DNA of 64,000 bases from Bugula neritina (lineage: Eukaryota > Bryozoa > Gymnolaemata > Cheilostomatida > Bugulidae), in contig OZ037765.1 in assembly GCA_964035545.1 (NCBI GenBank), forward strand, positions 19,965,995 to 20,029,994, in the 5' to 3' direction. The notes under the pieces were generated by a model. It saw only the letters and a program-made list of their open reading frames with translations. It made no database searches and was not told the origin of the DNA. A program made the translations under genes and the position numbers. Below, piece by piece: positions 25,351-57,845 of the stretch. The first letter of the stretch is position 1. Each line of letters begins with the position of its first letter.

Positions 25351-28300
25351 ATGTTTCAGTGCTTTTTTACCATAAAATACCACTCGTGCACTTCTTTTGT
25401 AATAATCCTTGCTTTTGATTTCACCCTAGTTGTTGCCTCTACAACGTATGACACAGTAGCTAACTTAGCTGGCAGCACATACGAAGTCAAAGAACCACAT
25501 GCTTTGAGAGAGTTTCACGATTATGGAGACGTATATTTTTCTCAGTTCAGCATACCAACTGGAACTAATTATGCAGTGTGGACTTTCATTCTGCTCTCCA
25601 ACCCTCTGCAATCAAAATGTCAACCTAATAACATATCAGCCACAGTGTAAGATTTTTCTTTTGTAGAATGTTTTTCTTGGCATCGATTGGTATCCAGTGA
25701 TGATTATTTTTATTTTAACTTTCAATGTATAAGATTCTATTATTTAAATTAATAACTTTCACTAGTCAATACTTACTATTTTAATTACACAGTTGAGTAT
25801 AAATAAGGAACTTTTAATAACTTTCTTATAATGTGGCTTAGTTTGCAGTCAAATGCTTGAAGGAATTTGTTTGCAACATCGTTAGTTTCTGTAATTTGCC
25901 TAGCTGGCTATTTCATGACACAGGAAGTTGGCACATATTATATCTATATACTGCCTGCTAAGTGTTTATGAATAATGGAGACTAGCATTTGTTAGTTTTT
26001 ATCAGAGCAGCGCAATATGATAACAGTAAGGTGTTTTCTTACATTGTTATGCAATAATTTTAGCTACCTTCAGCACGAAGGCTATCCCATATTTACTCCA
26101 TTCAATGAATCTTTTCCACAATCATTTGACACCGACAGTTCTTATTTTACCAAGGTGAGATGCTAAGTTGTAATGATAGTGTGAGTCTAAAAAATAGGCC
26201 CTTGCAAGTTTTGAGATTACAAAACAAGATTTCTTTCAAAGGCCATTGCTTTGATATTTTGAATACAGTTTTAATGTAATATTTGCTATAACATATACAT
26301 ACTTGTGTAGTTGAAGATGTCTATATGTTTTACTTTCACAATGTTTATTTTTATTGCTATTTCAAAAAAATTATACACCTCAAAGTAATACAAAACATAA
26401 TACCAATTCAAAGTAGTTTTATGTCCTTTTGTTAGTTTTAAACTAATTCACTGCTTAAATAACTCATTTATTACTGGGTAGTTGTATATAACATTAGTCC
26501 GCAAGTGTCTCTTGCTGTAGACCCACAGATGTTTTATCACCCTGTGTTTTCGCTATTTTGTTTTACATTTGAGCAAGGTATAAGCTATATTTTATAAGGA
26601 ATATTTAACATTTATTGCAAACTGTTTGAACTGATTTTTAAACTTTGTATAGTGTGTTGTGTGACGTTCGCAAGTTGGCTGTAACTGTGCAAACTCAGTT
26701 GTACTTTAGACTTCACTCAAATTGTATAGTCATCTTCATTGTGAATTTAGCTTAAATAAAAAAAGTTTCCCCAGATTGATATGATTTCTGAGAATATTTT
26801 GATGTCTGATGCATTTTTAAAACCACAAGAGTCTATTCTGGCTTGCACCTATTTTTTACTTTACATTTAAAACTTTCAAATCATATACAGAATTTTTGTT
26901 CATTTATCCAGAATCTCAGTAACTTAACTAGTCACAGCTAGTCACACTATGTGGTTTATTCGTTATAGCTAATGCTGGTTTATTTGTAGGTGTCTTTAGA
27001 CACAAGTGGTATTCAAGGGAGGCGAGTGGATCTCTTTATCCGTTCCCCTGCAGCTGGGCGGTGGTTTGTGGGTGCTTATGCTGATCCCCAGTTTCTTAAT
27101 AAGAAGATTCGTCCTCAGGTTTAGCAGCTTAGTTTATTTTATTTATTTAGTTTTTCTGCCCAAACAAAAAATCCGTTTGTATGTTTTATTGATTTTTAAA
27201 ATACTATATTTTTGAGCAAATCATAATAAAATGTACTAAAACCAAAATTTTTAAACATTTTGATAAAACTTTCAAAAGTCGTCTACAAAACATTTTTAAA
27301 TTGAATTTGAAATTTTTTTAAAGACATGGAGAAAAAATGTTATTTATTCTTTTACGAAGTTACTACTAAAATTGCTCAGAATGGTAAAGAATATCTTAAA
27401 ATAGTATTTTGATTAGTGTACATAATATGTTTGTTATTTGTTTAGGTATTGGTTTTTATTAGCACCTTTATTTGTATGTTTGTGTTGTTAGTAAGTTAGC
27501 ATAACAGTTCCGTGTGACTATAAAACCCATGTAAGTTTATAGTCACCATCCCTGTGAGAAAACCTCTGGTAGAAAGGTTTTTCTTTTTAAATTGGGCTAA
27601 GGACTTATTCAGGTGGGGCGTAGGAGCAATTATGACTGGATGCTCTTTCTAACATCACCAATGGCCTTTGTCCAGGCTCGAACCTATGAATCCGTGCTTA
27701 CTAGGCAAACGCTCTAGCCCCTAGACTACGACTGCTCCCTCGTTTTGTATGACTTTGTATTGTTTTATAAATAACCAAATTTAGTCTTTGGTTCTTGTTT
27801 ACAGGGCTTTAGTGCAGTTGCGTGCAAGCATTTTCTCAGAGTATCAACAACTCACTCTACAGATACTAGCTATCCACAGGAACCTGTCCCGCTCAGTATA
27901 CCCAGAAATATCGTAGTTGATGATAGTACTAAAATCTTATCGTAAGTAACATTTTATTAACCTTCTACTTACTGTTGACTTTTATATTGACTAATACACT
28001 ATAATATAATATATTATATTATAATGGTGAGTTAGGCAATATAAAAAGCAAACGGCATGCTCAATTAAAAGCAAGAGTGCTGTGCAACTTGAAAATGTTT
28101 TCAAATTTTGTCTATTTATCACTGCGTTTCCATGCTTTATAGTTCGAATGGATTTTTCATTCATGTTTGGAAACAGTTGCATTGAATAAAACCACAACCA
28201 TAAGCTCATGCAAACTACAGACACATATTCATCCATACGAGCATAATGCAAAGTCATGGAAACGCGGTGTTTGTGTATGATGCAGATTGTTTTTATTAAC

Positions 28301-31300
28301 AGCTGTTTTGATATTTTTCAGATATTTCATAGAGAGAAATGTGTATCGGTATAACATATCAGTTGTTAACTGCAAGGTCTTGTCACCACCTGATGCCAGG
28401 TGTCAGTTTAGTCTGATATCAAAGGAAGACATGCTCCCTTCCATGGTAAACAGGCACCACATAGACTGTGATTGGGATAACAACACTGAATGCCAGCTCA
28501 GCATGTCTTCTCCAGCAGTGAACCACTGGCATTATGCTGCCATTACTATCCCGGATGCAAACGTCTCTGTATCCCTAGAAATAACAGTTCTTATAAAGGC
28601 TGAAGGTAACTATTAAACAGTATTTGGTCTAATCTGTGTGAAATAGTCTGCAGAAATACACAGTAGAGTTTCTTGTTATTTTTACAAGCATTGTAAGATG
28701 TTTACTTTGCCTTTGGTAGACCTTTCGTTTGCCTGACTTTGCTAGAATCATTAAGTTTTTTATGATGTCGGATTGCAGATAACAATTTATGCTGCAATAA
28801 ATTGCAAGGAATTTACTTTTAAGTGAGTATTTGAGGATTTCAAAAAATAACTTTGTTTTTTTAACTAGATCCCATTGTCCTTGTTGCAAAAAACACCAAC
28901 ATAATGTTCACATTGTGTGCGTGCTTTTAGAGTGGCTAGTATCCAAGGCATTAGCAAAACTTTGAAAGCTGGAGTAGAACTTTAGTCAGGGTTTTTCTGA
29001 CATTAATCATATGCTTTTTAATAGCTAATAGAGGTTGTAGATTTTTGAAGCCATAGAAACCTGTTTCAGCTAAATAATAATGTGTAAGTGTTGATACTTT
29101 TATGCGTGTGTGTTCGAGCGCATGTATTTGCTGTAGTTAACAAACAGGCATATGTTTTTGAGTTTGGACTAACTTGTAAGCTAAGATAATTTAAACCAAT
29201 ACAAACTGTAATTCCATGTTTGGTTAGTATAATTATATTTGCCCCTTAAGCATGTCTGTTACATCTGTTCATTTTGTGTAGGTTGTGGCAGTGGCATTCA
29301 GACGTTTACTTGGTGCTCAGTTGATCAGTATTACACAGACTCCATGGCGACTGACATGCTTGCCGTCAACTTCGTACAGGAAGTACCTTTGTTCACCACC
29401 ACAGAAGTCATCATCAGAGATGATAAACCTTACATCGCTTCCTTTACTATAGAGTCTTTAGTCCATGGAGGAGGGACTTTAAAGTATCTTCTAAAAGCGG
29501 CCGATGTATGTAGTTTTGTCCATTCTATGGTTTATTTCAAGTGTGATAAAAACATATTATGCTGGAACTCTCTAAGTTAACATTGCCAGAATACAGTATT
29601 AGCTAATAATGAAAAAAGTGCTATAAAATCATTGATACAAGTGTGAGTAGTTGTAATGGGATCAATGAACAGTTTGTCTGTCGTCTGTATAGTGATTTCA
29701 CAAACATAAGTTGCTTTTAATGAAATTTAGAAAACAATATGCAAGCTGTGAAATGTATCCTTGCATGTGTGGCACCTACCTAACAATATTGGCTGTAAAG
29801 CTTGATAGTGATGTTCTACCAAAAGTACTGTTGATTATGTGTTGTACAGACTATAATTGTTTTCCAAATACCATATATTCCTTTTTATGTGATTGTTCTA
29901 TTTTGATTTCTGTGAGTGAAAACTTTCATTAACACATCAGGTGAGATTTTTATTTTAAAGCTTTTTGTTTTTTTTAGAGTTTACTCAAGAATGGTGCTAC
30001 AATTTATAACTGCATTAGCAGAGATAGAATGGTGATAGAAATGGAGGACATTAAGAACTGTTCTCAGACCGCCAACACGTCTATGAAATACACCGAGAAT
30101 GCTGACATGGCTTATTATATACCTTATCCTCAGTCAGGTAGTGTATTATATACTGTATACTCAGTCAGGTAATGTTATATATTATATACTGTATACTCAG
30201 TCAGGTAGTGTTATATATTATATACTGTATACTCAGTCAGGTAGTATTATATATTATATACTGTATACTCAGTCAGGTAGTGTTATATATTATATACTGT
30301 ATACTCAGTCAGGTAGTGTTATATATTATATACTGTATACTCAGTCAGGTAGTATTATATATTATATACTGTATACTCAGTCAGGTAGTATTATATATTA
30401 TATACTGTATACTTAGTCAGGTAGTGTTATATATTATATACTGTATACTCAGTCAGGTAGTGTTATATATTATATACTGTATACTCAGTCAGGTAGTGTT
30501 ATATATTATATACTGTATACTCAGTCAGGTAGTGTTATATATTATATACTGTATACTCAGTCAGGTAGTATTATATATTATATACTGTATACTCAGTCAG
30601 GTAGTGTGATATATTATATACTGTATGTATATCCAAGGGCTATATCAATCTGGTTGTTGAAGCTTTGTCTAGTGCAATAGGATAAAGTTAGCAGGCATTC
30701 TATAGCTGGTCATCAGTCCTAGTCCAATCAATAGTTGATACAGTTTAGCTGATGCTACAAGTATTGCACACTTTGAGATTTACAATTGTGTTAGAGAGTG
30801 TTTGGGTATCATGAAAAGGATACAAAGAATAATCAATTTATGCTGATAGTGTATTGGTGTGGGGATATTTATTAGTGTATATTCTACTGTTCTAATGACT
30901 ACTGTTAGATTTGTTTCCTAGTGATGCAGTGTATCATTACTTGCAGTGATAATAATACCCCTAGCTGTTTACAGAACAAATTATAGCGTGTTATATAGCA
31001 CCAGTGTTACATATCTTACTTGGCATATGCATAAACCTCTTATTGTCCAGTTAAAAAGATGATGTTATATATTCAAATACCAAAGCTTGCTGTGAGTTAA
31101 ATATGTTTCTTACTTTTTTGCTCTAGTGGCTCATACACCTACCAGTCACTACCTAGGATAGGCTCATAGTCTGATACATGTACATTATGTTGTCTTGGTG
31201 TATTAGACTAGGTTTCAGTTGCTCTATGCTGGTAAATCTTCATAAATAAAAAAATGCCTGTCATGATTTAGACTCTGTAATCTGGTCTCAATACTGTAGG

Positions 31301-33673
31301 TGTGTGGTACATCAGTGTGATAGCAGAATGTTACGACACGTCAACCAATAAATTGATAGACTGCACTGATACTATGAAAGTTTATACTAACATCACCCTG
31401 CGCAGGTGTGTCAACAGTCAGTGTGGTGATTATGGTAACTGCTATCTGTACGCTCAAGGTGTTCTCTACTGGTCTGTGTGCAGGTGTAAAGCAGGTATGG
31501 AATTACAGCATTACAGAACTTTTTAAATATCTCTGGTGAAAGTTTGTGGATTGTGTTGTTGAATTTTTTTTTCTTTGATTAAAACATGATAAAATTTAAA
31601 TGTCACAATAATTTTGTCTAGATTCAATTTTTGCAGTCTTTTATTTAAGCAAAACCGTGTACATTATGGGGATTATATTTATAATAATCAGAATACTCTC
31701 TCTACTGTGCCTAAACTGTTGCTATGTTACCTTTGTAAATATCTCTAATGAAAGTTTGTGCATTGTGTCATTGATTGTTTAGACTTTAGGAAAGATTTTC
31801 TTCTGAAGTAAAAAAATTAATAAAGTTTAAATTTCACAATAATTTTTTGTGATCAATTTTGCAGGTTTTCTATTTAAAGCAAAATGTGTACATCAAAGTT
31901 ATTATATTTCTAATACAGAATGAGCGCATCAGAGTGACTATATTTCAATAATATCCGTAATGCTCTTTCTATGTTCACTGAATTTACCCTGGCTAGAACT
32001 CTGCTATATAGTTAAGTAATCTGTATTGCAGGCTATAGAGGATATGGGTGTACTGATGATACTGAGGCTATTAGCAAATCTTTGCAAAAGTTGGAGATGT
32101 TACTACTCATTCTCAGCAATATTCTGTTTGGTGTGGCTGGAGCTGTGGCTATTTATAGAAAGTGGTTCTCAGAAGCTCTCCTTTACTTCTTTGTCTTGTT
32201 TGCATCTTCAGTACGTATGATGGCTTGTCAAATTTCCTTTTATTCTGCTGGTTTGAATCAAGTGTAATATTGGCTTTATCTTGTCTTTTTCTAGAAACTA
32301 CAGCAAAATATTATTCAATTTGTAGTGTAAAGTGTTGCTAAAATTCATTATTGATTTCACATATCAATATTAAACTTAGAATGGTCTTTATGATAGTGAA
32401 ACATAGAATACTGGTTTGTCTTTATGATAAATTATATTATTTTTTAGTTTTATCATGCCTGTGACAATGGCACCATTTATGCTGTGTGTGTTGGGGACTA
32501 CTCAATGCTTCAATATTTTGACTTCTACGGTTCCATCCTGGCTGTTTGGGTCACTGCTATGGCAATATCTGAGATACCTCCGAAACTGAGGTCCTTTCTG
32601 CATATGGCTGGTGTGTTGGGTATTCTCATTGGTACACAAATCACTCTCACTGGTCTCTGGAACTTCGTGATTCCTTTAATTATTGCCGTGGCTATATTAG
32701 CTACATCCTGGGTAAGTGGCACCAGATGCCTTCTAAATTGATAATATTATGTAACCCACTACTAGTCTTGTTCGGAGTCATTTGCCCTTGATTGTTTTTA
32801 TAACCTAATTCCACTTTAAGGCACTAGTTCTTATGAGGAGGAAATCTCCTGATTTTATCAATTTTCTATAGTAAATTACTTTTCTTTAATTTTCCAAAGC
32901 AATATTTTACTCTTTTCCAATATTAAAGTGTTGCTTTGAATCTGTCAGACGAATTACAAACAACTGATTAGGAAGATTTTTGCCCTTCAATTCTTAAAAT
33001 CTTTTTATTAAAGATTTTACTTCTAAAATACATCTCATCATATTGATTAGCCATCAGTCTTGCAACATATTATATGAAAATATAGAATATCATCAAAAAC
33101 ATAGCAATACTTCAGTAAAATGATTTTTTTCTTGATGAAAACCAGTGGTTCATCTCAAAAATTTAGTATTTTTTATACTTAGCATATGTAGTGGTAAATG
33201 TACCACGATTTTTGCATATAGCAGATGTTTTTACATCTATATTTTTATATTTTTAGGCCCGACTTTGTAGGAGAACTAAAGCTTGTTATCCCAAGTTTAA
33301 GATTTGGCTAACTCAACTATTGCCTGGTATCATATGCGCTCTGATTGGTCTAGCACTGTACAGTTTCGTAGAGACAAACAGTAACTACTTCTACGTACAC
33401 AGCATCTGGCACTTGCTCATGGCTACAGCCGTCACCTTCCTTCTACCCAGAAATGAAAAGCTCACATTCTCTCAGATTAAAAGTTGCTTTAGTAAATTTA
33501 ATATTAAGCGTAGACGAAATACTATAGCTGACGAAAGAGCAGCTACGCCCACTCAGACTGTTATGATAGTCGCGGGTGGTAGCGATGAGACGGTCACTAA
33601 CAGCGATGAAATTATTCCGATAAGTGATGACAACAACGAGGATATCCGGGACTCTCAAGCTATTATTATTTAA
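25351..33673 (+). CDS. TMEM8: TMEM8/PGAP6-type CREST-superfamily membrane protein, 11 exons
   Basis: Exons: 25351-25646, 26064-26154, 26990-27118, 27805-27941, 28322-28605, 29282-29505, 29978-30137, 31300-31494, 32032-32210, 32448-32711, 33257-33673; phases join to 2376 nt (791 aa; human TMEM8A is 771). The start is the first ATG of the exon and gives a signal peptide (core FVIILAFDFTLVVAS). Next come a long ectodomain (RSPAAGRWFVGAYAD block), an EGF-like module (CVNSQCGDYGNCY, CRCKAGYRGYGC), then about seven membrane segments. CREST residues are visible as ASSFYHACD, YFDFYGS and HSIWH, the putative metal-hydrolase site. Mammalian PGAP6 is a GPI-specific phospholipase A2; the same activity here is inference. 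The short tail is acidic and hydrophilic. The donor after exon 7 is copied in a minisatellite. Confidence 0.95.
27515..27738 (-). mobile_element. Full-length tRNA-derived SINE in a TMEM8 intron
   Basis: On the minus strand it starts GGAGCAGTCGTAGTCTAGGGG (A box), carries GGTTCGAGCCT (B box), the family core GGCCATTGGTGATGTTAG, the CAGTCATAATTGCTCCT segment, and ends in a palindrome: GTGACTATAAA and TTTATAGTCAC are exact inverted repeats. This is the best-preserved head with a canonical B box in the window. Confidence 0.9.
30120..30625 (+). repeat. 36-bp minisatellite containing copies of a splice donor
   Basis: Fourteen occurrences of CAGTCAGGTA spaced 36 bp apart (first interval 31 bp). The first occurrence is the real end of TMEM8 exon 7 (CAGTCAG|gtagtg at 30137); the other 13 lie in the intron. 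The units are nearly identical and differ mainly by GTAGTG/GTAGTA. The long hydrophobic ORFs across the array are an artefact of a unit length divisible by three. Confidence 0.95.
31525..31935 (+). repeat. Diverged tandem duplication, about 212 bp, in a TMEM8 intron
   Basis: Two copies start with AAATATCTCT at 31525 and 31737 and share GAAAGTTTGTG, CACAATAATTTT, TTTTGCAG and GCAAAA(C/T)GTGTACAT in the same order. It lies between the EGF-encoding exon and the first membrane exon. Confidence 0.7.
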
Positions 33674-35166
33674 GTTTTATCTCATTTCTGGTAAATTCAA
33701 GTTTCTGGGCAGTAAAATAATACTCACATTCACAGATTCGACTTGCCTACTTCTTGTCATCTAAATACTATAAATGTTTTCATAATTGTTGTTTTTAATT
33801 ATTTATGTAACCAATGAAATATTTTAGTCCGAATTAATTTCAGTGCATCTTCTTGCTGCTAGGATTTTATTTTATTATTAGTATGGTAGGGTAAAGGGTT
33901 TGGTAAATTTCTAACTGGTTTTACGGGCAGAGCCTTATTTCTGGTGCTTAGCTTTTAGGAATTAATTAAGTAAAAATGTGCCAAATATATAATTATTAAC
34001 TTTAGAGGTATATTGGTTATTATAACTTTTTAAAGTATAACAATAGTTTCTGATCTCTATGTGCGCTGCTAAACTGTGGTTGAATCCACAATATTTTTTC
34101 TATTTTAACCTTTTTCTTCACAATTTAAATTACAAGTCATAACACGTTAAAATGTTGATCATGTACAATTATTTGTCGCTCTAAGCGACCAAATATCTAA
34201 TTCTAAACTACTGTTATAACTGTTTTTAATTGTGAACACAAATGTTTGTTGAAAACTTTATTTTAGTAGTGTACTACTATTTGTCATTTTTCTCTTCACA
34301 TCATAGATTTCTTTATAATACTATATTGGTGGGATTTTTGTACAATGTTCAGTATTTACAATACAATCAATGATGGTAGTGATTTTGTATTGTAATTATA
34401 TATTACTCATTATTATAATATAAACTATACTATATTGGCCTTTTAGTATAATATGTATGTATTGATGTATGTGTGTGCATACACCTACATATGTACACCT
34501 ACACACATATGTACACAAGTGTGTATGTGCGGAGGTATGTATACAATTTCGTTAAAGAAGCTTTCACTAGCATATTATCTTAGATTCTAACCAGTTTCCT
34601 ATACATAAAATATGGTTATGTATATTATAAATTTATTTAGCTTAATGCTGGGTACACTATATACACAACATCAAATTGACAAATAAATATTCATAAGCAA
34701 TCTTGAGAATAACATAATGCGCACAAACTACTAAAAATAAAATATTTTATAGAGGAAAATGTTATTTCCCTTGTTTTAAAGTTTTTCAAGTTCCAAAATC
34801 AATACGACAGATTCAAAACTGTGGGAACGTTTTCACAAACATAAATATGCATCTTTTTACTATTTTTGTCAAGATGATTTGCTAACACACATGGCTAGTA
34901 CAAGATTATGAATATATATATGCACTGATAATATGCGATCTGCAACAACATCACATAGTTGCACAACGTCAAAGTATACACTACAGATTTACAACATAAA
35001 TAACAACAATGTAAAAACATCTATTTATATGAAAAGTACAGCACAATGGCTATTATATTGGTAACTGAAATGTAATTTTAGAAAGTTATATTCAAACACA
35101 GAGTGCTGATTATGAATTTGTGACCTAGTTACTGAGTCATCCAACAACTGAAAATTATTTATTTCC
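33674..35166. other. Intergenic region between convergent TMEM8 and TRPA1
   Basis: Holds both 3' UTRs. No coding sequence. A degenerate TGTA/TACA microsatellite occupies about 34450-34545. Candidate poly(A) signals are AATAAA at 34682-34687 on plus and AATAAA at 34637-34632 and 35163-35158 on minus; which are used cannot be told from sequence. Confidence 0.5.
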
Positions 35167-56257
<21,091 letters not shown>

Positions 56258-56263
56258 GCTGTT

Positions 56264-56297
56264 AACTGAGTTGTCTTGTTTGTAGCGACCTTTTATA
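56264..56297 (-). promoter_or_regulatory. Candidate TATA box and initiator for the short TRPA1 first exon
   Basis: On the minus strand TATAAAAGG spans 56297-56289 and an initiator-like TCAGTT spans 56269-56264, placing the A of TCA 30 bp from the first T of TATA, the canonical distance. The ATG follows 10 bp later, giving a very short leader. A CRE-like TACGTCA lies further upstream near 56333-56339 (plus-strand reading). Confidence 0.6.
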
Positions 56298-57798
56298 GTT
56301 CTTAGACAATTAAACATTACTTCTTACTCTATTACGTCAGCAGAGTCAACAGTCTTCCTAATTTTATATTCAGATATCGATATCCGCTGCCAATATTTGC
56401 TGAATACAATAATAAACTGATGGGTCTCACTTGACAATAAAAGTCTTGGAGTCTTTTTGTCAATGTATTATGAAAGAGAAGTCAATATTCAATAAGTTAT
56501 GTTGACATGTAAACCAAATTTTTCCATCTTGCATGCTCAGGACAAAAGAGTACGAAATATCTATAATATATCACAACAAAGTCTAGCATTGACAGGTCTA
56601 ACTTGCTGACTCACGGATAATTACACAGACACTGGGCACTTGATATAGCACTTTGCTATTTGTGCATCTTCAATTTAACCAATAACTGTTTAGCACATTG
56701 TAGTGATGATAGCCTATGATAATCTGCTAATCAACTTCATTTCCTGTTTGATTACAGATAGCATGTAAAATGTGTTTCTTTCACTGGTCAAGCAGCCATT
56801 GATGAACTTAATATGATGACTGTACCTATTATGAACATGATGGTGTTTAAGTTTGATGAAAATTTCAAACAAAGTATCAAGCATAAAAATTTTTTTCCTT
56901 CTAGTTTGTGCATTAAACTGAGAGCTATGAATTGACATTCTCATACACTGTAACTCCTATTGTACTAACAGTTGACAGTTTACCTGCTATAGCAGTTGAA
57001 ACTACCTGTAGGATATGCAGTTAGTAAAGAGGTTTGACACCACAACAGGTTTATTTTTGGCATGCATCATGCATGTTAAAATTCACAAGCCTTTATCTTA
57101 ATGCTTGTAAACAGTTATATTAGCCAATCATTGATAAGCTTATATTTTGCTGTTTGGTGTACTATTTTCCCTCTCTTGTTAGCTCAACCAAAATTTCCAG
57201 AAGAATTTCAGACAATACTTTGCTGTTGATCCAAGTATTTCCATGTACCTAAATGGTAATTGAATTTTTAAATAATATACAAGAACCCAAGCATATATAG
57301 GTATTAGATTTACACTTGTATGCCATAATTATATGTAAACTGTGCATGTAATGTACAAACTTGCTCCCACATCATAGTTATTTAGCTAATTACTAGAGCT
57401 ATAATTACTGCAGACTTTATAGTCCGGCTCATATTATATAAAAACAATATTTTGTTAATTAAACAGTGGTACTGTAATTTATAAAAATGAAAAATAAAAT
57501 AGCCAAGATTTATTGCATCTGAGCTTGTGGTGCCTGCAAAAATTTTTTTGAAAAGAACATTGGGCTGCAACACTAATTATTTTTGGAAAATCATTTTATT
57601 AAGCTTTGAATAATGCATAAAAGTTTTTTCATGCTTAAAATTATTCTTGCCACTTATAGTCTACACTTGAAGTTTTACATGTAATAATGATGCTGCAGTT
57701 ATTTTTGTATTGATTTTTTTGGTTCTATTTACCAGTACATAATCTCACACACAGTGTTTCTAAATTTTGCATCAGAAATATTGTTACATTTATATAAG
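56298..57798. other. Intergenic region between TRPA1 and the first vWA gene
   Basis: AT-rich and without coding exons. Its right side in this orientation is the upstream region of TRPA1 and its far end is the 3' flank of the vWA gene. Confidence 0.5.
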
Positions 57799-57804
57799 TT
57801 TATT
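57799..57804 (-). terminator. Poly(A) signal of the first vWA gene
   Basis: AATAAA on the minus strand, 42 nt past the stop codon, a normal distance for a short 3' UTR. Confidence 0.5.
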
Positions 57805-57845
57805 ATAAAAAGTTGCTTTTAATTTTGCAAAAGAACAGCAAAAGC

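Noticed and set aside
30099-30609. Two overlapping long ORFs of tyrosine/isoleucine-rich repeats
   Set aside because: They are translations of the 36-bp intronic minisatellite (unit divisible by three). The TMEM8 frame is different and exon phases skip this region.
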